Shown one piece after another: positions 8,471-20,033 of a stretch of DNA of 44,283 nucleotides. A model generated the notes under the pieces. That model was given only the letters and a program-made list of their open reading frames with translations, ran no database searches and was not told the DNA's origin. Made by a program: the position numbers and the translations under genes. How positions within the stretch are numbered: the first letter of the stretch is position 1; the number at the start of each line of letters is the position of its first letter. Origin of the DNA: Sediminibacterium ginsengisoli (GTDB taxonomy: Bacteria; Bacteroidota; Bacteroidia; Chitinophagales; Chitinophagaceae). The DNA is taken from NCBI GenBank assembly GCA_945865545.1, contig CAMBEQ010000019.1, positions 1 through 44,283 of the forward strand, written 5' to 3'.

Positions 8471-11161
8471 TTATTGATACAATTGATTAAAAAGCATTTT
8501 ATAACTACTATGTGTTTGGCCTCTGAAAGTAATTTCTGGCCCATATACAAACAGCTTTCCCTTGCCTACTTTGGCTTCAAAAGCGGCAATACCATCTTGT
8601 AAATAAGCTTGACCAAAAGCCCAACCGCTTCTTAAAGTTTTATCGCTTGCATACCAAGCCAAGGGTGTCACTTCTTTATGCGCAATTGCATCTGGCAATA
8701 ATTTAAATACGGGACTAGCACTAAAATATACATCGGTCTTTGCTTTCATCCCCCAATTAGTTTTGTTTTCATTATCCACTGTTATTTGCATGATACTTCC
8801 AGGAATATAAAATTTTTCACCAGGTAAGTTCTTTTCTTTCCCAGCAACCATTTCCACCAATGCGTTTCTAACTGGTACCTTTAAATGATAGGCTAAGTTG
8901 GCACTCGAACCAATAGTAATTATTTTTCCTCCTTTATCTAAAAATTCTTGTAAAGCAGGAATAGACTTTTGAGTATTTATTTTACCCAACCTGTTTTGAA
9001 ATTCTTGTGGAATTTCTGCAGCAATAGGTTCTTTCTCTTCATAAGGAGAAGCAGCTTCTGCTTTAATGGAAGGAATAGCTCCATCCACAAAAACAATTAC
9101 ATCATATTGATCTTTTAATGATCCAGCATCAATTTGTTTAGGATAAATAAGTTGGAAAGGAAAATGGTATTGTTCAAAAATCCATCTCACCCATCCTGAT
9201 GACATGGATCCACCATACTTATCCCAGAGTGCAATTCTTTGCGCATTTACTTTATCGTTAATCCCTTCAGGCTTTTTATTTACACTGGTAAATCTAATGC
9301 CTTGTTCTGCGCTTAATTTTTCTATTTGTAATTCTACATTTTTATTTGTTGCAACAAAATAGTGCTCTTTATTTTTTAATACTTCTACCCCTGCATTTAA
9401 AAATTCATTAACCGCCACATAAGCAGCATTTTCATTGGTAGAAAAAGTATAGCCTACCCAGTCTTTATCTGCTTTATTAATTTGACCCACTGGTTTTTGA
9501 ATATCACCATAAGCCAATGCTTCAAAGGGTCCTGTAAAGTCGTCTAGTATTCTGTCAAACTCAATGCCCATAGTAAAAGCAGGCGTCCAACCTGCTGCAT
9601 CGTAAGGTCTCACCGGAGGACCACCTGGATATAAAAAATCATTAGGATGATCCTGTGGTTCAAACATATCTAACACATGAGGGCGAAATGCTTGATTGGT
9701 TTTAACAATATAAGACCCCGCTAAATACTTTTTTGTACCCACCATAAAATCAGCACTTGCTCGATGTACTTTAATGCCGCTTTTAATTAAAATATTTATA
9801 AATTGAATTGCGGTAGTAGATTGATTAATTGGAATGATATAGCCTCTCGGATCTCTAAGCTCAGGATTTTTATACACTTTATCATAATAAGCCAATGAAA
9901 TGGTATCAGGCTTATTGTCTTTTTTTTCTGCTTTATATAATTCAGTAATTAAGTCTGATTTTTTAGGAGACATCGTCCAACTATCTTTATTGCCTGCTTC
10001 AATACTATGCCTACCCATAGTATAAATATTCAATAACAATTCATCTTTATACCTAGCTGCATAATTTAAAACGGCATAGTTTAAAGAGATAGAATAATCA
10101 ATGGAATTTTTAAAATACCATTTTTGTGGTATAATAGGAAATGGATTAGCACTAGAAGGAATAAGTCTTTGAGGTACCAAAGGAATACTCATCGGGGTTG
10201 GGTTGCCAATAATTTCTGTTAGCAGTCCAATAATATTATGATAATAGGCGGTGGTTCTTAATCCTCCATTCCACCAAGTAGAATAGACCGATCCACCTTT
10301 CATGGTATACCCTGGTTTGCCTTCTGCATTCAAACGACTACTCATGGCTGCACCCAAAGCATCAATACCTGTTATCAATAATGGATCATATACATAATTA
10401 AATGGATCACGATACGGTGGCCCTGCAACAACAGTACCTGGAGGGCCTGTTTGATGGTGATTATAAAGTACTTGAGGCATCCATTCGATATATTGTTGAC
10501 GACTCATATTTCTAGATTCACTCATATTGTTCATAAAAAAATCTCGATTGTTATCATGCCCAATGTATTTTTCATATAAGCGAGGTAAATAGGAAGTAGA
10601 TCTTTTTAAGGTATCGCTATTTCTCATATACCAATTAGAAACCAATTCTTGCCCATCAGGATTGGCATGAACAAATAATATAATTGTAGATTTTAAAATA
10701 CGTTTTGTTTCTTCGTCTTCCCTTGTAATAATTTGATAAATAGATTCTATCCATTGATGAATGCCCGTAACCTCTGTTGCATGTAAACCTCCATCAATCC
10801 ATACAACCGCTTTTCCTTCTTTAGATAGTTGCGTAGCTTCTGCTAATGTTAAATTTTCAGCATGCGCTAGTTTTTGAGCAATCGATTTATACTTTTCTAA
10901 ATTGGCTAAATTATTAGGGTCTGAAACAATTAGCATGTATTGATTGCGGCCTTCTTCGGTCTTGCCTATCACTTGTAGTTTCACTTTTTTAGAAGTAGCT
11001 GCTAATTTTTTTATATAAGATTCTGTTTGTGTGAAATTAGCCAGTTGATAATTATCACCTATGGCAAAACCAAAATGTGATTTAGGAGTTGGTATATTTT
11101 GTGCAGACACGAAAAATCCTGTGGACACAATCAATACAAGTAGAAATATTATTTTACGCAT
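8471..11161 (-). CDS. M14 family zinc carboxypeptidase, exported
   Basis: An 896-residue protein with a signal peptide (MRKIIFLLVLIVSTGFFVSAQ). The peptidase domain occupies about residues 30-330. Zinc ligands His127 and Glu130 lie in GGLHATE, the third is His235 or His236 in YNHHQTG, and the catalytic Glu316 is in GLLTEIIG; NPDG (167-170) and NNRDF (204-208) are the usual substrate-pocket segments. A long C-terminal half follows, with a class I glutamine-amidotransferase-like Rossmann segment around residues 690-770 (DQYDVIVFVDGAIPS, then GKIITIGSSANLAYHL), as in large Bacteroidota members. It probably trims oligopeptides in the periplasm or at the surface. It is the last gene of a minus-strand run with an HD hydrolase, a fucosidase, a BNR protein and an M1 peptidase. 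Confidence 0.9.
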   Translation of the reverse strand: MRKIIFLLVLIVSTGFFVSAQNIPTPKSHFGFAIGDNYQLANFTQTESYIKKLAATSKKVKLQVIGKTEEGRNQYMLIVSDPNNLANLEKYKSIAQKLAHAENLTLAEATQLSKEGKAVVWIDGGLHATEVTGIHQWIESIYQIITREDEETKRILKSTIILFVHANPDGQELVSNWYMRNSDTLKRSTSYLPRLYEKYIGHDNNRDFFMNNMSESRNMSRQQYIEWMPQVLYNHHQTGPPGTVVAGPPYRDPFNYVYDPLLITGIDALGAAMSSRLNAEGKPGYTMKGGSVYSTWWNGGLRTTAYYHNIIGLLTEIIGNPTPMSIPLVPQRLIPSSANPFPIIPQKWYFKNSIDYSISLNYAVLNYAARYKDELLLNIYTMGRHSIEAGNKDSWTMSPKKSDLITELYKAEKKDNKPDTISLAYYDKVYKNPELRDPRGYIIPINQSTTAIQFINILIKSGIKVHRASADFMVGTKKYLAGSYIVKTNQAFRPHVLDMFEPQDHPNDFLYPGGPPVRPYDAAGWTPAFTMGIEFDRILDDFTGPFEALAYGDIQKPVGQINKADKDWVGYTFSTNENAAYVAVNEFLNAGVEVLKNKEHYFVATNKNVELQIEKLSAEQGIRFTSVNKKPEGINDKVNAQRIALWDKYGGSMSSGWVRWIFEQYHFPFQLIYPKQIDAGSLKDQYDVIVFVDGAIPSIKAEAASPYEEKEPIAAEIPQEFQNRLGKINTQKSIPALQEFLDKGGKIITIGSSANLAYHLKVPVRNALVEMVAGKEKNLPGEKFYIPGSIMQITVDNENKTNWGMKAKTDVYFSASPVFKLLPDAIAHKEVTPLAWYASDKTLRSGWAFGQAYLQDGIAAFEAKVGKGKLFVYGPEITFRGQTHSSYKMLFNQLYQ

Positions 11162-11217
11162 GATAGAAGATTTAAATAAGAATATTTTAAATTAATAATA
11201 ATTATAGTGAAGAAATT

Positions 11218-11817
11218 TTATTGCGCATGGGCTTGTCTGTCAATAATAAATTGAATTAAATCATCCAATACAATATTTGCTCTAGCGCAAGCATCATCAA
11301 TATCCTCTCTAGAAACGTTAGCAGCAAATGCTTTGTCTTTAATTCTTTTCTTAGCTCCTTTTAATTCCATCCCATGATACCCTTCTGGTCGCATTAATGA
11401 ATAAGCATGAATTAATCCAGAGAGCTCATCAAAAGCATAAAGCATTTTGTCCATATTGGTAATGGGTTCTACTCCAAAATGAATAGGCCCATGAGAGGCT
11501 ATGGCTCTAATAATTTCAGGATCAATTTGTTTGTCCTCCAAGTATTCAATAATTTTTTTACAATGTTGTTCGGGCCATTGATCCCAGTCTGCATCATGCA
11601 AAAGCCCGGCCATTTCCCAACGCCATTGATCAGTTGCTGATAAATTTTCTTTTTCCTTCGCCCAAGATTTCATTAAATAAGCCACTTGCTTCATATGTAA
11701 TTGCAGCTTGGGATTCAAAACCCAAGAGGTAAATAAATCATTGGCTTCCATGACCGAAAGAACATTGCCTTTATGGGCAGGATTTCCAAACTCAGTTCTT
11801 CCTAAAATTAATGACAT
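11218..11817 (-). CDS. HD-domain metal-dependent hydrolase
   Basis: A 199-residue, apparently cytosolic all-helical protein with no signal peptide. The metal-site pattern is His41 (LQLHMKQV), the His74-Asp75 pair in GLLHDADWD, and His109 in IASHGPIHFG, then an aspartate-bearing helix (YAFDELSGLIHAYSLMRP). This suits the HD superfamily of small phosphohydrolases and nucleotidases; similar proteins are often labelled only as HD-domain or HDIG. The substrate is unknown. It lies 85 bases after the fucosidase gene and 56 bases before the M14 peptidase gene on the same strand. It is the only protein in that run without an export signal, so its role there may be unrelated. Confidence 0.82.
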   Translation of the reverse strand: MSLILGRTEFGNPAHKGNVLSVMEANDLFTSWVLNPKLQLHMKQVAYLMKSWAKEKENLSATDQWRWEMAGLLHDADWDQWPEQHCKKIIEYLEDKQIDPEIIRAIASHGPIHFGVEPITNMDKMLYAFDELSGLIHAYSLMRPEGYHGMELKGAKKRIKDKAFAANVSREDIDDACARANIVLDDLIQFIIDRQAHAQ

Positions 11818-11902
11818 TTCTTTTTACTTTTTTTAAAGTTACTACTAGTACCCTTTATTTTCAATTTTTTATTAAATTTTTAAGCAGTGCAATTACTTAT
11901 AG

Positions 11903-14341
11903 TTATTTGCTTGTTTTAATAGTTTGAATTTTACCATTCATTAAAACTTTGACATTGGCTTGCGTGTTAGATTTTATTTTTACATTGGTAACTTGACCAG
12001 CACTCCAGCTCATATCAATTTCATAATTTCCTCTTGTTTTAATGCCTTTTACAGCCCCTGCAGGCCATGCCTTAGGCAAGGCAGGTAACAATTCAATATA
12101 GTCAGCATTAGACTGTACTAGCATTTCAGCCACAGCAGCAGCACCTCCAAAATTACCATCAATTTGAAATGGAGGATGTGCATCTAATAAATTAGGATAA
12201 GTACCTCCAGCATTGTTGTAATTTTCTTTTGTTTCATCAGGAGGAACATACTTTAATAATTCACGATACATTTTATACGCATGGTCTCCATCTTTTAATC
12301 TAGCCCATAAATTAATTCTCCAGCCTTTGGACCAGCCTGTTGTTTCATCCCCTTTTAATTCTAAAGATCTTTTCGCAGCAGCAGCAAAGACGGGGGTTTT
12401 ATCTACTGTTACATGAGTACCAGGAAACAACCCATACAAATGACTTTGGTGGCGATGCTTGGGCTCGTTGTCTTCCCAATCATAATACCACTCTTGTAAA
12501 TTACCCGCTTTCCCTACTTGATATCCATGTAAGTTATTTAAAGCTGCACTAATTTTTAAAGTAAACTCATTATCGTTTTTTAAAATCTTTTGTGCTGCGA
12601 TTATATCTAAAAACAATTCTCTTATCATTGCTAAATCGGCAGTACCGCCAGCAAGAACAGATCCTATAAAACCAGTTGGGGTTTTAAAAGTATTTTCAGG
12701 AGAAGTGGAGGGGGAAGTAATTAATTGACCACTGCTATCTGGTATTAAAAATGCCAAACAAAATTCTGCAGCACCACGCATTAAGGGATACGCTTTTTGT
12801 TCTAGGAAATTTTGATCTTGTGTAAATAAATAATGTTCCCATAAATGTGCGGATGCCCAAGTGCCTCCCATGGTCCAATTGGCCCAGCTTGGATCTCCAT
12901 TACCAAAATTACCTACGGGGTTAGACATAGCCCATATATCTGAATTGTGATGAGCCACCCAACCTGGCATATTATAAAATGTTTTAGCGGTAATTTTTCC
13001 AGTGGTAGAAAGATTCCCAATGAATTGCAAAAAAGGTAGATGCATTTCAGACAAATTGGTGTTTTCAGCCAACCAATAATTTTCTTGTGCATTAATGTTG
13101 ATAGTATAATTACTAGACCAAGGTGGTTGAAGATAATGATTCCACAATCCTTGTAAGTTAGCTGGCACACCAGGCGTGCGGGAACTAGCTATTAATAAAT
13201 ATCTGCCATATTGGAAATATAAAGTTTCTAAATAAGGATCTGATTCCCCTTTGGCATAACGTTTTAAGCGTTCATCGGTGGGTAAATTAACCAAAACCTT
13301 ATCTGCTAATTTTAATTCAACACGTTTAAAATAGCTTTGATAATCCTTAACATGTTGCTTTTTTATTTCCTCCCAGCCTGTTTGTTTGGCATGATTTAAT
13401 TGCGATTCTGCAATGGCAACATTATTTAACCCTTTAGTAGCAGGGTCCTTATCAAATCCGTTGAAACTGGTTGCCATAGAAATATAAATAGTCGCTTCTG
13501 TTGCACCAGCTAAACTTAAAGAAGAGTCAGTTTTTGTAATTTCACCCGTCGTAGATTGAATTTGAATATTGGCTGTAAAACGAGTCCCCCTTTTGCTATC
13601 ATACATAATAGCATTTCGAGTTTTGGGTAAATAACTTGGATCTGCTTTTATAGGCGCTACTCCATTTATTTGAATGGTATTATTGGTATTGGTGGTGGTG
13701 TGTTGTAAAAGAGATTGTAAATGAACAGTAAAACCCAAGGAGCCCACTTTTTTACTAGTTAAATGGATAGCCACTATTTTATCAGGGTTAGACACCAAGT
13801 ACTCTCTTTCTATACTATTATTATTAGAAGTAGTTTTAACTTTTGCTATGGCTTGATCAATATCTAATTCACGATAATAATCTGTGATATAGGGGTCATC
13901 ATTTATTTCTAAAAATAAAGTACCCAAGGGTGCATAAGATTCAGAAAATTTACCTTGTAATTTTTTTATTAATTCTCCGGCTTTTTTGTAATTTTTTTCT
14001 TGTAATGCTTTTCTTACAGCTGGCAAGTTTTTATACGCTTGCGGATTCATATTGGCATTTACGGGTTCGCCCGACCATAAGGTAAGATCATTTAAATATA
14101 TTTTATCTGTAGCAATGCCTCCAAATACAGTAGCACCTTGACGTCCATTGCCTATTACCAAAGCTTCTTCAAAATACTTTGCAGGTTGATCATACCAAAG
14201 TTTAAGTGGTTGTTGAATAGACGCTACCGGAATATTAGCAGAGACCTGCTTTGGTGCTTGCTTTTTTTTAATTTGTTTTTTCTGTGCAAATAAAATTACC
14301 GGGCAACAAACCACCATCAAAATAACTTTGTGCAATTTCAT
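11903..14341 (-). CDS. Glycoside hydrolase family 95, alpha-L-fucosidase-type
   Basis: An 812-residue exported protein (hydrophobic [20 protein letters not shown] signal, then a lysine-rich linker). The N-terminal beta-sandwich begins [23 protein letters not shown], the usual GH95 entry, and an (alpha/alpha)6 barrel follows. Residues matching the catalytic apparatus known from GH95 1,2-alpha-L-fucosidase are Asn415 and Asn417 ([14 protein letters not shown]), Glu549 as acid ([10 protein letters not shown]) and Asp728 (QIDGNFGG). HHNSDIW and [14 protein letters not shown] are further family blocks. It should release L-fucose or L-galactose from plant or algal glycans. It starts 38 bases downstream of the BNR-protein stop and is probably co-transcribed with it. 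A nearby fucose pathway is not visible in the window. Confidence 0.93.
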   Translation of the reverse strand: MKLHKVILMVVCCPVILFAQKKQIKKKQAPKQVSANIPVASIQQPLKLWYDQPAKYFEEALVIGNGRQGATVFGGIATDKIYLNDLTLWSGEPVNANMNPQAYKNLPAVRKALQEKNYKKAGELIKKLQGKFSESYAPLGTLFLEINDDPYITDYYRELDIDQAIAKVKTTSNNNSIEREYLVSNPDKIVAIHLTSKKVGSLGFTVHLQSLLQHTTTNTNNTIQINGVAPIKADPSYLPKTRNAIMYDSKRGTRFTANIQIQSTTGEITKTDSSLSLAGATEATIYISMATSFNGFDKDPATKGLNNVAIAESQLNHAKQTGWEEIKKQHVKDYQSYFKRVELKLADKVLVNLPTDERLKRYAKGESDPYLETLYFQYGRYLLIASSRTPGVPANLQGLWNHYLQPPWSSNYTININAQENYWLAENTNLSEMHLPFLQFIGNLSTTGKITAKTFYNMPGWVAHHNSDIWAMSNPVGNFGNGDPSWANWTMGGTWASAHLWEHYLFTQDQNFLEQKAYPLMRGAAEFCLAFLIPDSSGQLITSPSTSPENTFKTPTGFIGSVLAGGTADLAMIRELFLDIIAAQKILKNDNEFTLKISAALNNLHGYQVGKAGNLQEWYYDWEDNEPKHRHQSHLYGLFPGTHVTVDKTPVFAAAAKRSLELKGDETTGWSKGWRINLWARLKDGDHAYKMYRELLKYVPPDETKENYNNAGGTYPNLLDAHPPFQIDGNFGGAAAVAEMLVQSNADYIELLPALPKAWPAGAVKGIKTRGNYEIDMSWSAGQVTNVKIKSNTQANVKVLMNGKIQTIKTSK

Positions 14342-14379
14342 AGAAAATAAATTGTAATTCGATTTAAAGGTTTTTTCTT

Positions 14380-17300
14380 TTATTTTTTAGCTTTAATAAT
14401 CGTTAAAATTTTATCTAAATCATTTAATTGTATGGCCAATTCTACTTTTAGTTCTTCGAAAACTTTGTAAGAGCCTGCTGTTGGTTTGTAATCTCCAGAT
14501 TCCACCACACGCATTAAAGCTGCTAATTTATTATCTAATTTAATAGGGTAATTTAATGGGTCTTGTGAACTTTGATTTTTTACTTGATATAAATTTTCTT
14601 CAATTGAAGAAAGTTTTTCCATGAGTATTTTTATTTCATTCGTACGTTTTGGTTTTGAAGTAGTCAATTCTGTTTTAAGTTTCTCTTTGATGGCTCTAAT
14701 ATGTATAACAGCATCATTGGCTTTACTTACTTCATCTCTAATTTGAATTGATAATTTAAATTTTTCTTCCACATCTGCTATATTAATATCTGTAGCTCTT
14801 GGATCTAATTTGATATCAAAAGGTTCCGTTACCGACTTTCCACCTGAAGTCATCCTAACTTGGTACTTACCTGGAACTGCCATTGGGCCTGTGTATACAG
14901 GTGCACCCCAAAAAATCATGCCTTTAAAATAAGAAGCACCAGGATATTTTAAGTCCCATTCAAATTTATTTAATCCAGGCTTAATAACTGGTGCAACTGG
15001 CTTTCTATCATCTTCATCCTCTTCCACGATAGCGCTGTCCTTTTTTTCTTTTGGAACTGCTCCGATAAATGTTTGAATGGCTACCCCTTCCTTATTTAAA
15101 ATTTCAATTTTTAAATCATTTGCTTCTTTGTCTAAATAATATTGAAATACTGCTTTTTGAACATTTCTAACAGCATAATATGGTTTAAATAGATGTACCC
15201 CTGCTTGTATACCTTGGTCTTTGGTTCTTACAGGAGAAATATCATCTAACACATAAATGGAACGGCCATGGGTGGCAATAACAATATCTTTCTCCGTAAC
15301 CCTAATATCAGAAACTTGCACATCAGGTAAATTTAAACTCAAGGATTCCCAGTTGTCGCCATCATTGTAAGAAACCCAAATTCCATGTTCAGCACCAGCA
15401 TACAATAAACCTGGTCTTGTTATATCTTCTCTAATCGCATGCACATAATCATCTGCGCGAATACCAACAATAATTTTTTTCCAGGTAGTGCCAAAATCAG
15501 TGGTCTTCCAAATATAAGGTGTGCGATCATCCATTTGATAACGTTTCGCTGCAATATAAGCTGTGCCTACATTAAAGCGGGACGCTTCTATAATACTTAC
15601 CCTCGTATTTTTAGGCATGTCAGTAGGTGTAATATTGATCCAATGTTTACCGCCATCTTTTGTAAGATGCACTAAGCCATCATCTGATCCTGCCCAAATA
15701 ATATTTACATCTTGATAAGAGGGCGCTAATGCAAAAACAGTTCCATAAATTTCTGGACCATTCATGTCACGTGTAATTACGCCGCCACTTACGCCTAATG
15801 TAGTTGAATCATTATAAGTTAAATCGGGACTAATTTGTTCCCAACTTTGTCCTTCATTAGTCGTTTTCCAAACATGTTGAGAACAGGTAAATAAAACATT
15901 GGGATCCACTGGAGAAAAAACGATAGGATAAGTCCATTGCCATCTTTCTGGTAATGTTTTAGCTTCTTCCCCAGAAAAAAATCTTGGATATACTTGTACA
16001 TCACGTCCCTGACCAGTCATTCTATTAATACGTGTAAGCAATGCACCCTGACTACCTGCATAAAAAATATCAGGATTCTTTGGATCTTGTGTAATATAAC
16101 CACTTTCACCGCCACCCACTTCATAAGCAAAGCCAATGCCGGCTTTAGTAGTATTGGTTCTTACAGCCCTGTGTTTATAATCCTCACTCGGTAAGGCAAT
16201 GGTAGAATTGTCTTGTTGTGCTGCCGCTACTTGATAAGGAAAATCACTAGTGGTCGTAATATGATATAATTGTGCAGTTGGAAAATCTTCATCTGTCCAA
16301 CTTAAACCACCATTAATGGAAACAGTACCGCCGCCATCATTGGAGCTGGCCATGCGCATTGGATCAGTAGGGTCAATCCATAAATCATGGTTGTCTCCAT
16401 GAGGCACTGTAATTTCTGTTTTAAAAGTAACCCCACCATCGGTAGATTTATAAAAATTTACATTCAATCCATACACTGTGTTTTTATCTTTTGGATCGGC
16501 TACAATTCTTGAATAATAAAATGCACGTTGGCGTAATTTTCTTTCATTGTTCACTATTTTCCAATTAGCACCTCCATCATCAGAACGGTACAATCCACCA
16601 TCAGGTGATTCGACGATAGCCCACACTCTATTGCTGTCTACAGGAGAAACCGTTACACCAATTTTTCCAACCACTTTGGGCATACCTGGATTTTTTGAAA
16701 GTATTTGCCAACTTGCGCCCCCATTGGTAGATTTATATAAAGCAGACGTCCCCACATCAGCCCACATTTTATAGGGGGTTCTGTATACTTCCCAAATGCT
16801 GGTATAAATAGTTTCTGGATTTTGCGGATCAATTACTAAATCTTCTGCGCCTGCTTTGTCATTCACAAATAAAACCTTCGTCCAAGTTTTTCCACCATCC
16901 ATCGTTTTAAATACACCACGATCATCATTTGGACCATAGGCATGACCCAATGCAGATACATATACTATATCGGGATTGGTAGGGTGCACACGAACTCTAG
17001 AAATAGTTTGTGTATTTTTTAATCCTATATTTTTCCAGGTTTTTCCACCATCCATTGATTTATATACCCCATCCCCCTGCATGATATTTCCTCTAAATTC
17101 TGTTTCTCCTGTTCCAATATAAATAATATCAGGATTGGTAGGAGAGACCGCGACTGCGCCTACTGAAGAACTTGTCAATTGGCCGTCTGTAACGGGTTTC
17201 CAATTTAAACCTCCATCGGTTGTTTTCCAAAGACCACCACCTACTGCCCCAAAATAATATTCATTCTTACGGCTCGGGCTACCGGAAATGCCCAAAGAAC

Positions 17301-17436
17301 GCCCCCCGCGATTGGGTCCAATATTTCTCCAAGTCATTCCTTTCAAAACACTGGTTGAATCTTGTTGAGCAAAAAGAGTGACACTCAATAGCAATGCCAC
17401 ATTTAAAAAAATGATACCATGCGTACTTGTTTTCAT
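14380..17436 (-). CDS. Exported BNR/VPS10-type beta-propeller protein
   Basis: A 1018-residue protein with a signal peptide ([24 protein letters not shown]). Residues about 35-740 consist of many bacterial-neuraminidase/Asp-box style repeats of the form S/T-x-D-G-G-x-T/S-W ([60 protein letters not shown]), indicating a double propeller of the sortilin/glycosyl-hydrolase-like type. A C-terminal region (about 760-1018) has an acidic stretch (VEEDEDDRK), a beta-sandwich-like segment and a helical tail rich in lysine and glutamate. Databases often label such proteins 'glycosyl hydrolase', but no catalytic glutamate or aspartate can be assigned, and binding or peptide-processing roles are equally likely. 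It lies 17 bases after the M1 peptidase stop. Confidence 0.85.
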   Translation of the reverse strand: MKTSTHGIIFLNVALLLSVTLFAQQDSTSVLKGMTWRNIGPNRGGRSLGISGSPSRKNEYYFGAVGGGLWKTTDGGLNWKPVTDGQLTSSSVGAVAVSPTNPDIIYIGTGETEFRGNIMQGDGVYKSMDGGKTWKNIGLKNTQTISRVRVHPTNPDIVYVSALGHAYGPNDDRGVFKTMDGGKTWTKVLFVNDKAGAEDLVIDPQNPETIYTSIWEVYRTPYKMWADVGTSALYKSTNGGASWQILSKNPGMPKVVGKIGVTVSPVDSNRVWAIVESPDGGLYRSDDGGANWKIVNNERKLRQRAFYYSRIVADPKDKNTVYGLNVNFYKSTDGGVTFKTEITVPHGDNHDLWIDPTDPMRMASSNDGGGTVSINGGLSWTDEDFPTAQLYHITTTSDFPYQVAAAQQDNSTIALPSEDYKHRAVRTNTTKAGIGFAYEVGGGESGYITQDPKNPDIFYAGSQGALLTRINRMTGQGRDVQVYPRFFSGEEAKTLPERWQWTYPIVFSPVDPNVLFTCSQHVWKTTNEGQSWEQISPDLTYNDSTTLGVSGGVITRDMNGPEIYGTVFALAPSYQDVNIIWAGSDDGLVHLTKDGGKHWINITPTDMPKNTRVSIIEASRFNVGTAYIAAKRYQMDDRTPYIWKTTDFGTTWKKIIVGIRADDYVHAIREDITRPGLLYAGAEHGIWVSYNDGDNWESLSLNLPDVQVSDIRVTEKDIVIATHGRSIYVLDDISPVRTKDQGIQAGVHLFKPYYAVRNVQKAVFQYYLDKEANDLKIEILNKEGVAIQTFIGAVPKEKKDSAIVEEDEDDRKPVAPVIKPGLNKFEWDLKYPGASYFKGMIFWGAPVYTGPMAVPGKYQVRMTSGGKSVTEPFDIKLDPRATDINIADVEEKFKLSIQIRDEVSKANDAVIHIRAIKEKLKTELTTSKPKRTNEIKILMEKLSSIEENLYQVKNQSSQDPLNYPIKLDNKLAALMRVVESGDYKPTAGSYKVFEELKVELAIQLNDLDKILTIIKAKK

Positions 17437-17453
17437 ACTTTAAATTTTTATTT

Positions 17454-19442
17454 TTATTTAGACCACTTATTATTGGAGGCATTAAAATCTGGCAATAATT
17501 TATCTGGATCATAAGTTACTGATTCAATCGCTTCCTTGCAATTGTATTTAAAAGTCCAGGAAATATTTCGTTCCCAAATTTCCACAGGTAATTTTATACG
17601 ATCCGTTTTTCCATTAGTAAATTTAATTTCTAAAACAACAGGCATGACCATTTGTTCTAAATTGTCTAATGTAATTAATGCCCCTTTAGATACATCATTA
17701 CTATCTATGTACTTCACTTCACTTACTGCTACATCTAATCTCCAATTATTAACAAACCAACCTCTCCAAAACCATTGTAAACTTTCACCAGCTACATTTT
17801 CAATAGTTCTAAAAAAATCATCGGGGGTAGGATGTTTAAAAGCCCACCTTTCAATGTAGGTAGTAAACGCAAGGTCAAAACGCTCTTTACCCAAAATTTG
17901 TTCACGTAATAAAGTAAGTCCTTCACCTGGTTTACGATAGGACAAAGTGCCATTATTTCTTTCTTTATAATTATCCACATAACTTAAAATGGGTTCAAGT
18001 TCAAGCGCTGTATATCTATTGGCAATATCATTTTTATCAACTGGTACATTAGATTTATATTCACCATTATTAAAATCGGCTTGCGATAATGTATTTATAA
18101 ATGTATTAAATCCTTCATCCATCCAACCATATAATCTTTCGTTGGATCCTACAATCATGGGGAACCAAGTATGTCCAAATTCATGGTCATTCACACTCAT
18201 AAGACCAGCAGTTTTAGCACGAAATCCACAAAATACAATACCTGGATACTCCATTCCTCCCACATTGCCTGCAACACAGGTGGCAGCAGGATAAGGATAG
18301 GTATACCATTTAGCAGAATTGTATTCAACAGATTTTTTTACATATTCTGTAGAACGTCCCCAAGCTGTATCGCCATTGCTTTCCACAGGATAAGCGGAAA
18401 TAGCCATTGATTTTTTTCCCTCTGGTAAATTTATTTTTGCCGCATCAATAATAAAAGAAGAAGAAGCTGCCCAAGCAACGTCGCGTGCATTATTAATTTT
18501 AAAATGCCAGGTGCGCTCTTTGTTTGTTATAGGGTTTGGATTTTCTTTTTCTACTTCTTCAGCCGTTCTAATTAAAATAGTTTTATCCGACGCGGCTGCA
18601 ATAGTCCAACGCTTTAGTTGTTCGGTGGTATACACTTCTTTAGGATTCATTAATTCACCAGAACCTACCACAAAAATATTGGCAGCTGCAGTGATGGATA
18701 AATCAAAGTTGCCATACTCTAAATAAAATTCACCAGGTCCAGTATAAGGATGTGTATTCCACCCAAGCACGTCATCAAATACACACATTCTAGGATACCA
18801 TTGTGCTACCGTAAATATTTTTCCATTTTTGGTGGATAGAACACCCATTCTATCAGATCCATAGTCCGGTGAAATAAATGAATAGGTTATTTTAATTTTT
18901 ATATTTCCACCATTGGCTGCAATGGCTTTTGGTAAAAAAATTTGCATACGCGTATCTTCAATCAAATACTTAACATCCGTAGTCATTTCATTTTTGGATC
19001 CAGTTAAAAGGCTTACCGATTTTATTTTATAGCCCGCATCAAATTGCTGACCATGACCTGCATTCCTACTTCCATTTAATGGAACAATGGCATTGCCCCT
19101 AGAATTCTCTTTAAATAAATTTTGATCCAACTGCATCCAAATAAAATTCAAATGCTGTGGGCTATTGTTGGTATAAGATAAAATTTCTGTACCGCTTATT
19201 TCGTTGGTGGCTTCATTCAACTTAACAGCTAATTGATAGTCCGCTTTATTTTGCCAATATTTCGGTCCAGGCTCGCCAGAAGCAGCCCTATATTCGGTTC
19301 CATTTTGGGTATAAAAAAAAGGTGCAAACGCGTCATGATAATTATATTTAGAAGAAGAAGTCGATATTGTTTGTGCTATCACTGATTTTGGAAAGCTTAC
19401 AACAAGTAATAAAAGGACCAAAAAAGAGAAAAATTTATTCAT
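17454..19442 (-). CDS. M1 family zinc metallopeptidase, exported
   Basis: A 662-residue protein with a signal peptide ending at about VIAQ (residue 24). The gluzincin site is complete: His420-Glu421-Phe-Gly-His424, then exactly 18 residues to Glu443 in MDEGF. The exopeptidase motif GxMEN appears as GGMEYPG (395-401), a variant with Tyr in place of Asn. An N-terminal beta domain (about 60-330) and a helical C-terminus follow the M1 plan. It likely removes N-terminal residues from peptides in the periplasm. It is the first gene of the minus-strand run; 17 bases separate it from the BNR gene. The altered GGMEYP motif may change substrate preference, as in other Bacteroidota M1 members. Confidence 0.93.
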   Translation of the reverse strand: MNKFFSFLVLLLLVVSFPKSVIAQTISTSSSKYNYHDAFAPFFYTQNGTEYRAASGEPGPKYWQNKADYQLAVKLNEATNEISGTEILSYTNNSPQHLNFIWMQLDQNLFKENSRGNAIVPLNGSRNAGHGQQFDAGYKIKSVSLLTGSKNEMTTDVKYLIEDTRMQIFLPKAIAANGGNIKIKITYSFISPDYGSDRMGVLSTKNGKIFTVAQWYPRMCVFDDVLGWNTHPYTGPGEFYLEYGNFDLSITAAANIFVVGSGELMNPKEVYTTEQLKRWTIAAASDKTILIRTAEEVEKENPNPITNKERTWHFKINNARDVAWAASSSFIIDAAKINLPEGKKSMAISAYPVESNGDTAWGRSTEYVKKSVEYNSAKWYTYPYPAATCVAGNVGGMEYPGIVFCGFRAKTAGLMSVNDHEFGHTWFPMIVGSNERLYGWMDEGFNTFINTLSQADFNNGEYKSNVPVDKNDIANRYTALELEPILSYVDNYKERNNGTLSYRKPGEGLTLLREQILGKERFDLAFTTYIERWAFKHPTPDDFFRTIENVAGESLQWFWRGWFVNNWRLDVAVSEVKYIDSNDVSKGALITLDNLEQMVMPVVLEIKFTNGKTDRIKLPVEIWERNISWTFKYNCKEAIESVTYDPDKLLPDFNASNNKWSK

Positions 19443-19569
19443 ACTATATAAATTGAGACTACTAATTTACAACAAATAATGCTCCTAATAGGGGTAAGCT
19501 ATATAAATGAGGGGCGTAAATAAAGCTTGATAATTAATGATTTATAAAGTAAAAAAGTTGAATTTGTCT

Positions 19570-19577
19570 TATCTTTG
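19570..19577 (+). promoter_or_regulatory. -7 promoter element for the small membrane protein
   Basis: TATCTTTG fits TAnnTTTG exactly and lies 19 bases before the ATG at 19597. No TTTG is found at the usual distance upstream, so the -33 element is weak or absent. Confidence 0.5.
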
Positions 19578-19596
19578 CAGTATAAAAAAATAAAAT

Positions 19597-19827
19597 ATGA
19601 CTCAAAATATAGTTATCGCTGTTTGGATAGTATCTGCTATCTATTGTATTTATAAATTAAATAAAAGATCTAAATCCATTTCTTTAGATGGTGTTATTGG
19701 ATATACTCCTGGGCTAGAAGTAATTATGGTAATCGTATTGGGCCCTTTATTGGCTGTAATTGACATATCGCTTACCTGGATAAGAATATACAAAGAAGCG
19801 GAAGAAGCAAGAAGAAGAGCAAAATAG
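19597..19827 (+). CDS. Small two-TM membrane protein of unknown function
   Basis: A 76-residue protein I do not recognise. Residues about 4-20 and 40-62 are hydrophobic and could span the inner membrane, joined by a short loop rich in lysine and serine (NKRSKSISLDG). After the second span comes a charged helix (IYKEAEEARRRAK). This predicts a hairpin with a cytosolic basic/acidic tail. Support that it is a real gene: a good -7 box upstream, an ATG start with an A-rich leader, and a strong terminator about 80 bases downstream, making it a single-gene unit. Possible roles include membrane-stress or partner-subunit functions, but nothing in the neighbours (divergent M1 peptidase, serine hydrolase) points to one. 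Confidence 0.6.
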   Translation: MTQNIVIAVWIVSAIYCIYKLNKRSKSISLDGVIGYTPGLEVIMVIVLGPLLAVIDISLTWIRIYKEAEEARRRAK

Positions 19828-19904
19828 TATTATATATAATTTTATTTATAGTTGTTTGAAGATTTACAGCAGCTCTATTTTAAAACTTATTTGATTTTAA
19901 TTTC

Positions 19905-19934
19905 AAAAGGCCTCCAATCAACCGGGGGCCTTTT
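19905..19934 (+). terminator. Rho-independent terminator after the small membrane protein
   Basis: An 11-bp stem (AAAAGGCCTCC with GGGGGCCTTTT, one G-T pair) closes an 8-base loop and ends in TTTT. It isolates the 76-residue gene from the following serine hydrolase. Confidence 0.8.
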
Positions 19935-20033
19935 CTGTTATAGGAAATAATATAGAATCCTACTGAAAAATATTTATAAAATCAGTACATTTAAAGACTG
20001 CATTTGTTAAAAAATAATGGACCAAATAAAACC

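Noticed and set aside
8451..8479. Hairpin TATCAAT / ATTGATA between MIOX and the M14 gene as terminator
   Set aside because: Seven A-T rich pairs with a 15-base loop and no T-run; it also overlaps the M14 coding end.
20004..20033. TTG extension of the serine hydrolase
   Set aside because: The signal peptide starts exactly at the downstream ATG.
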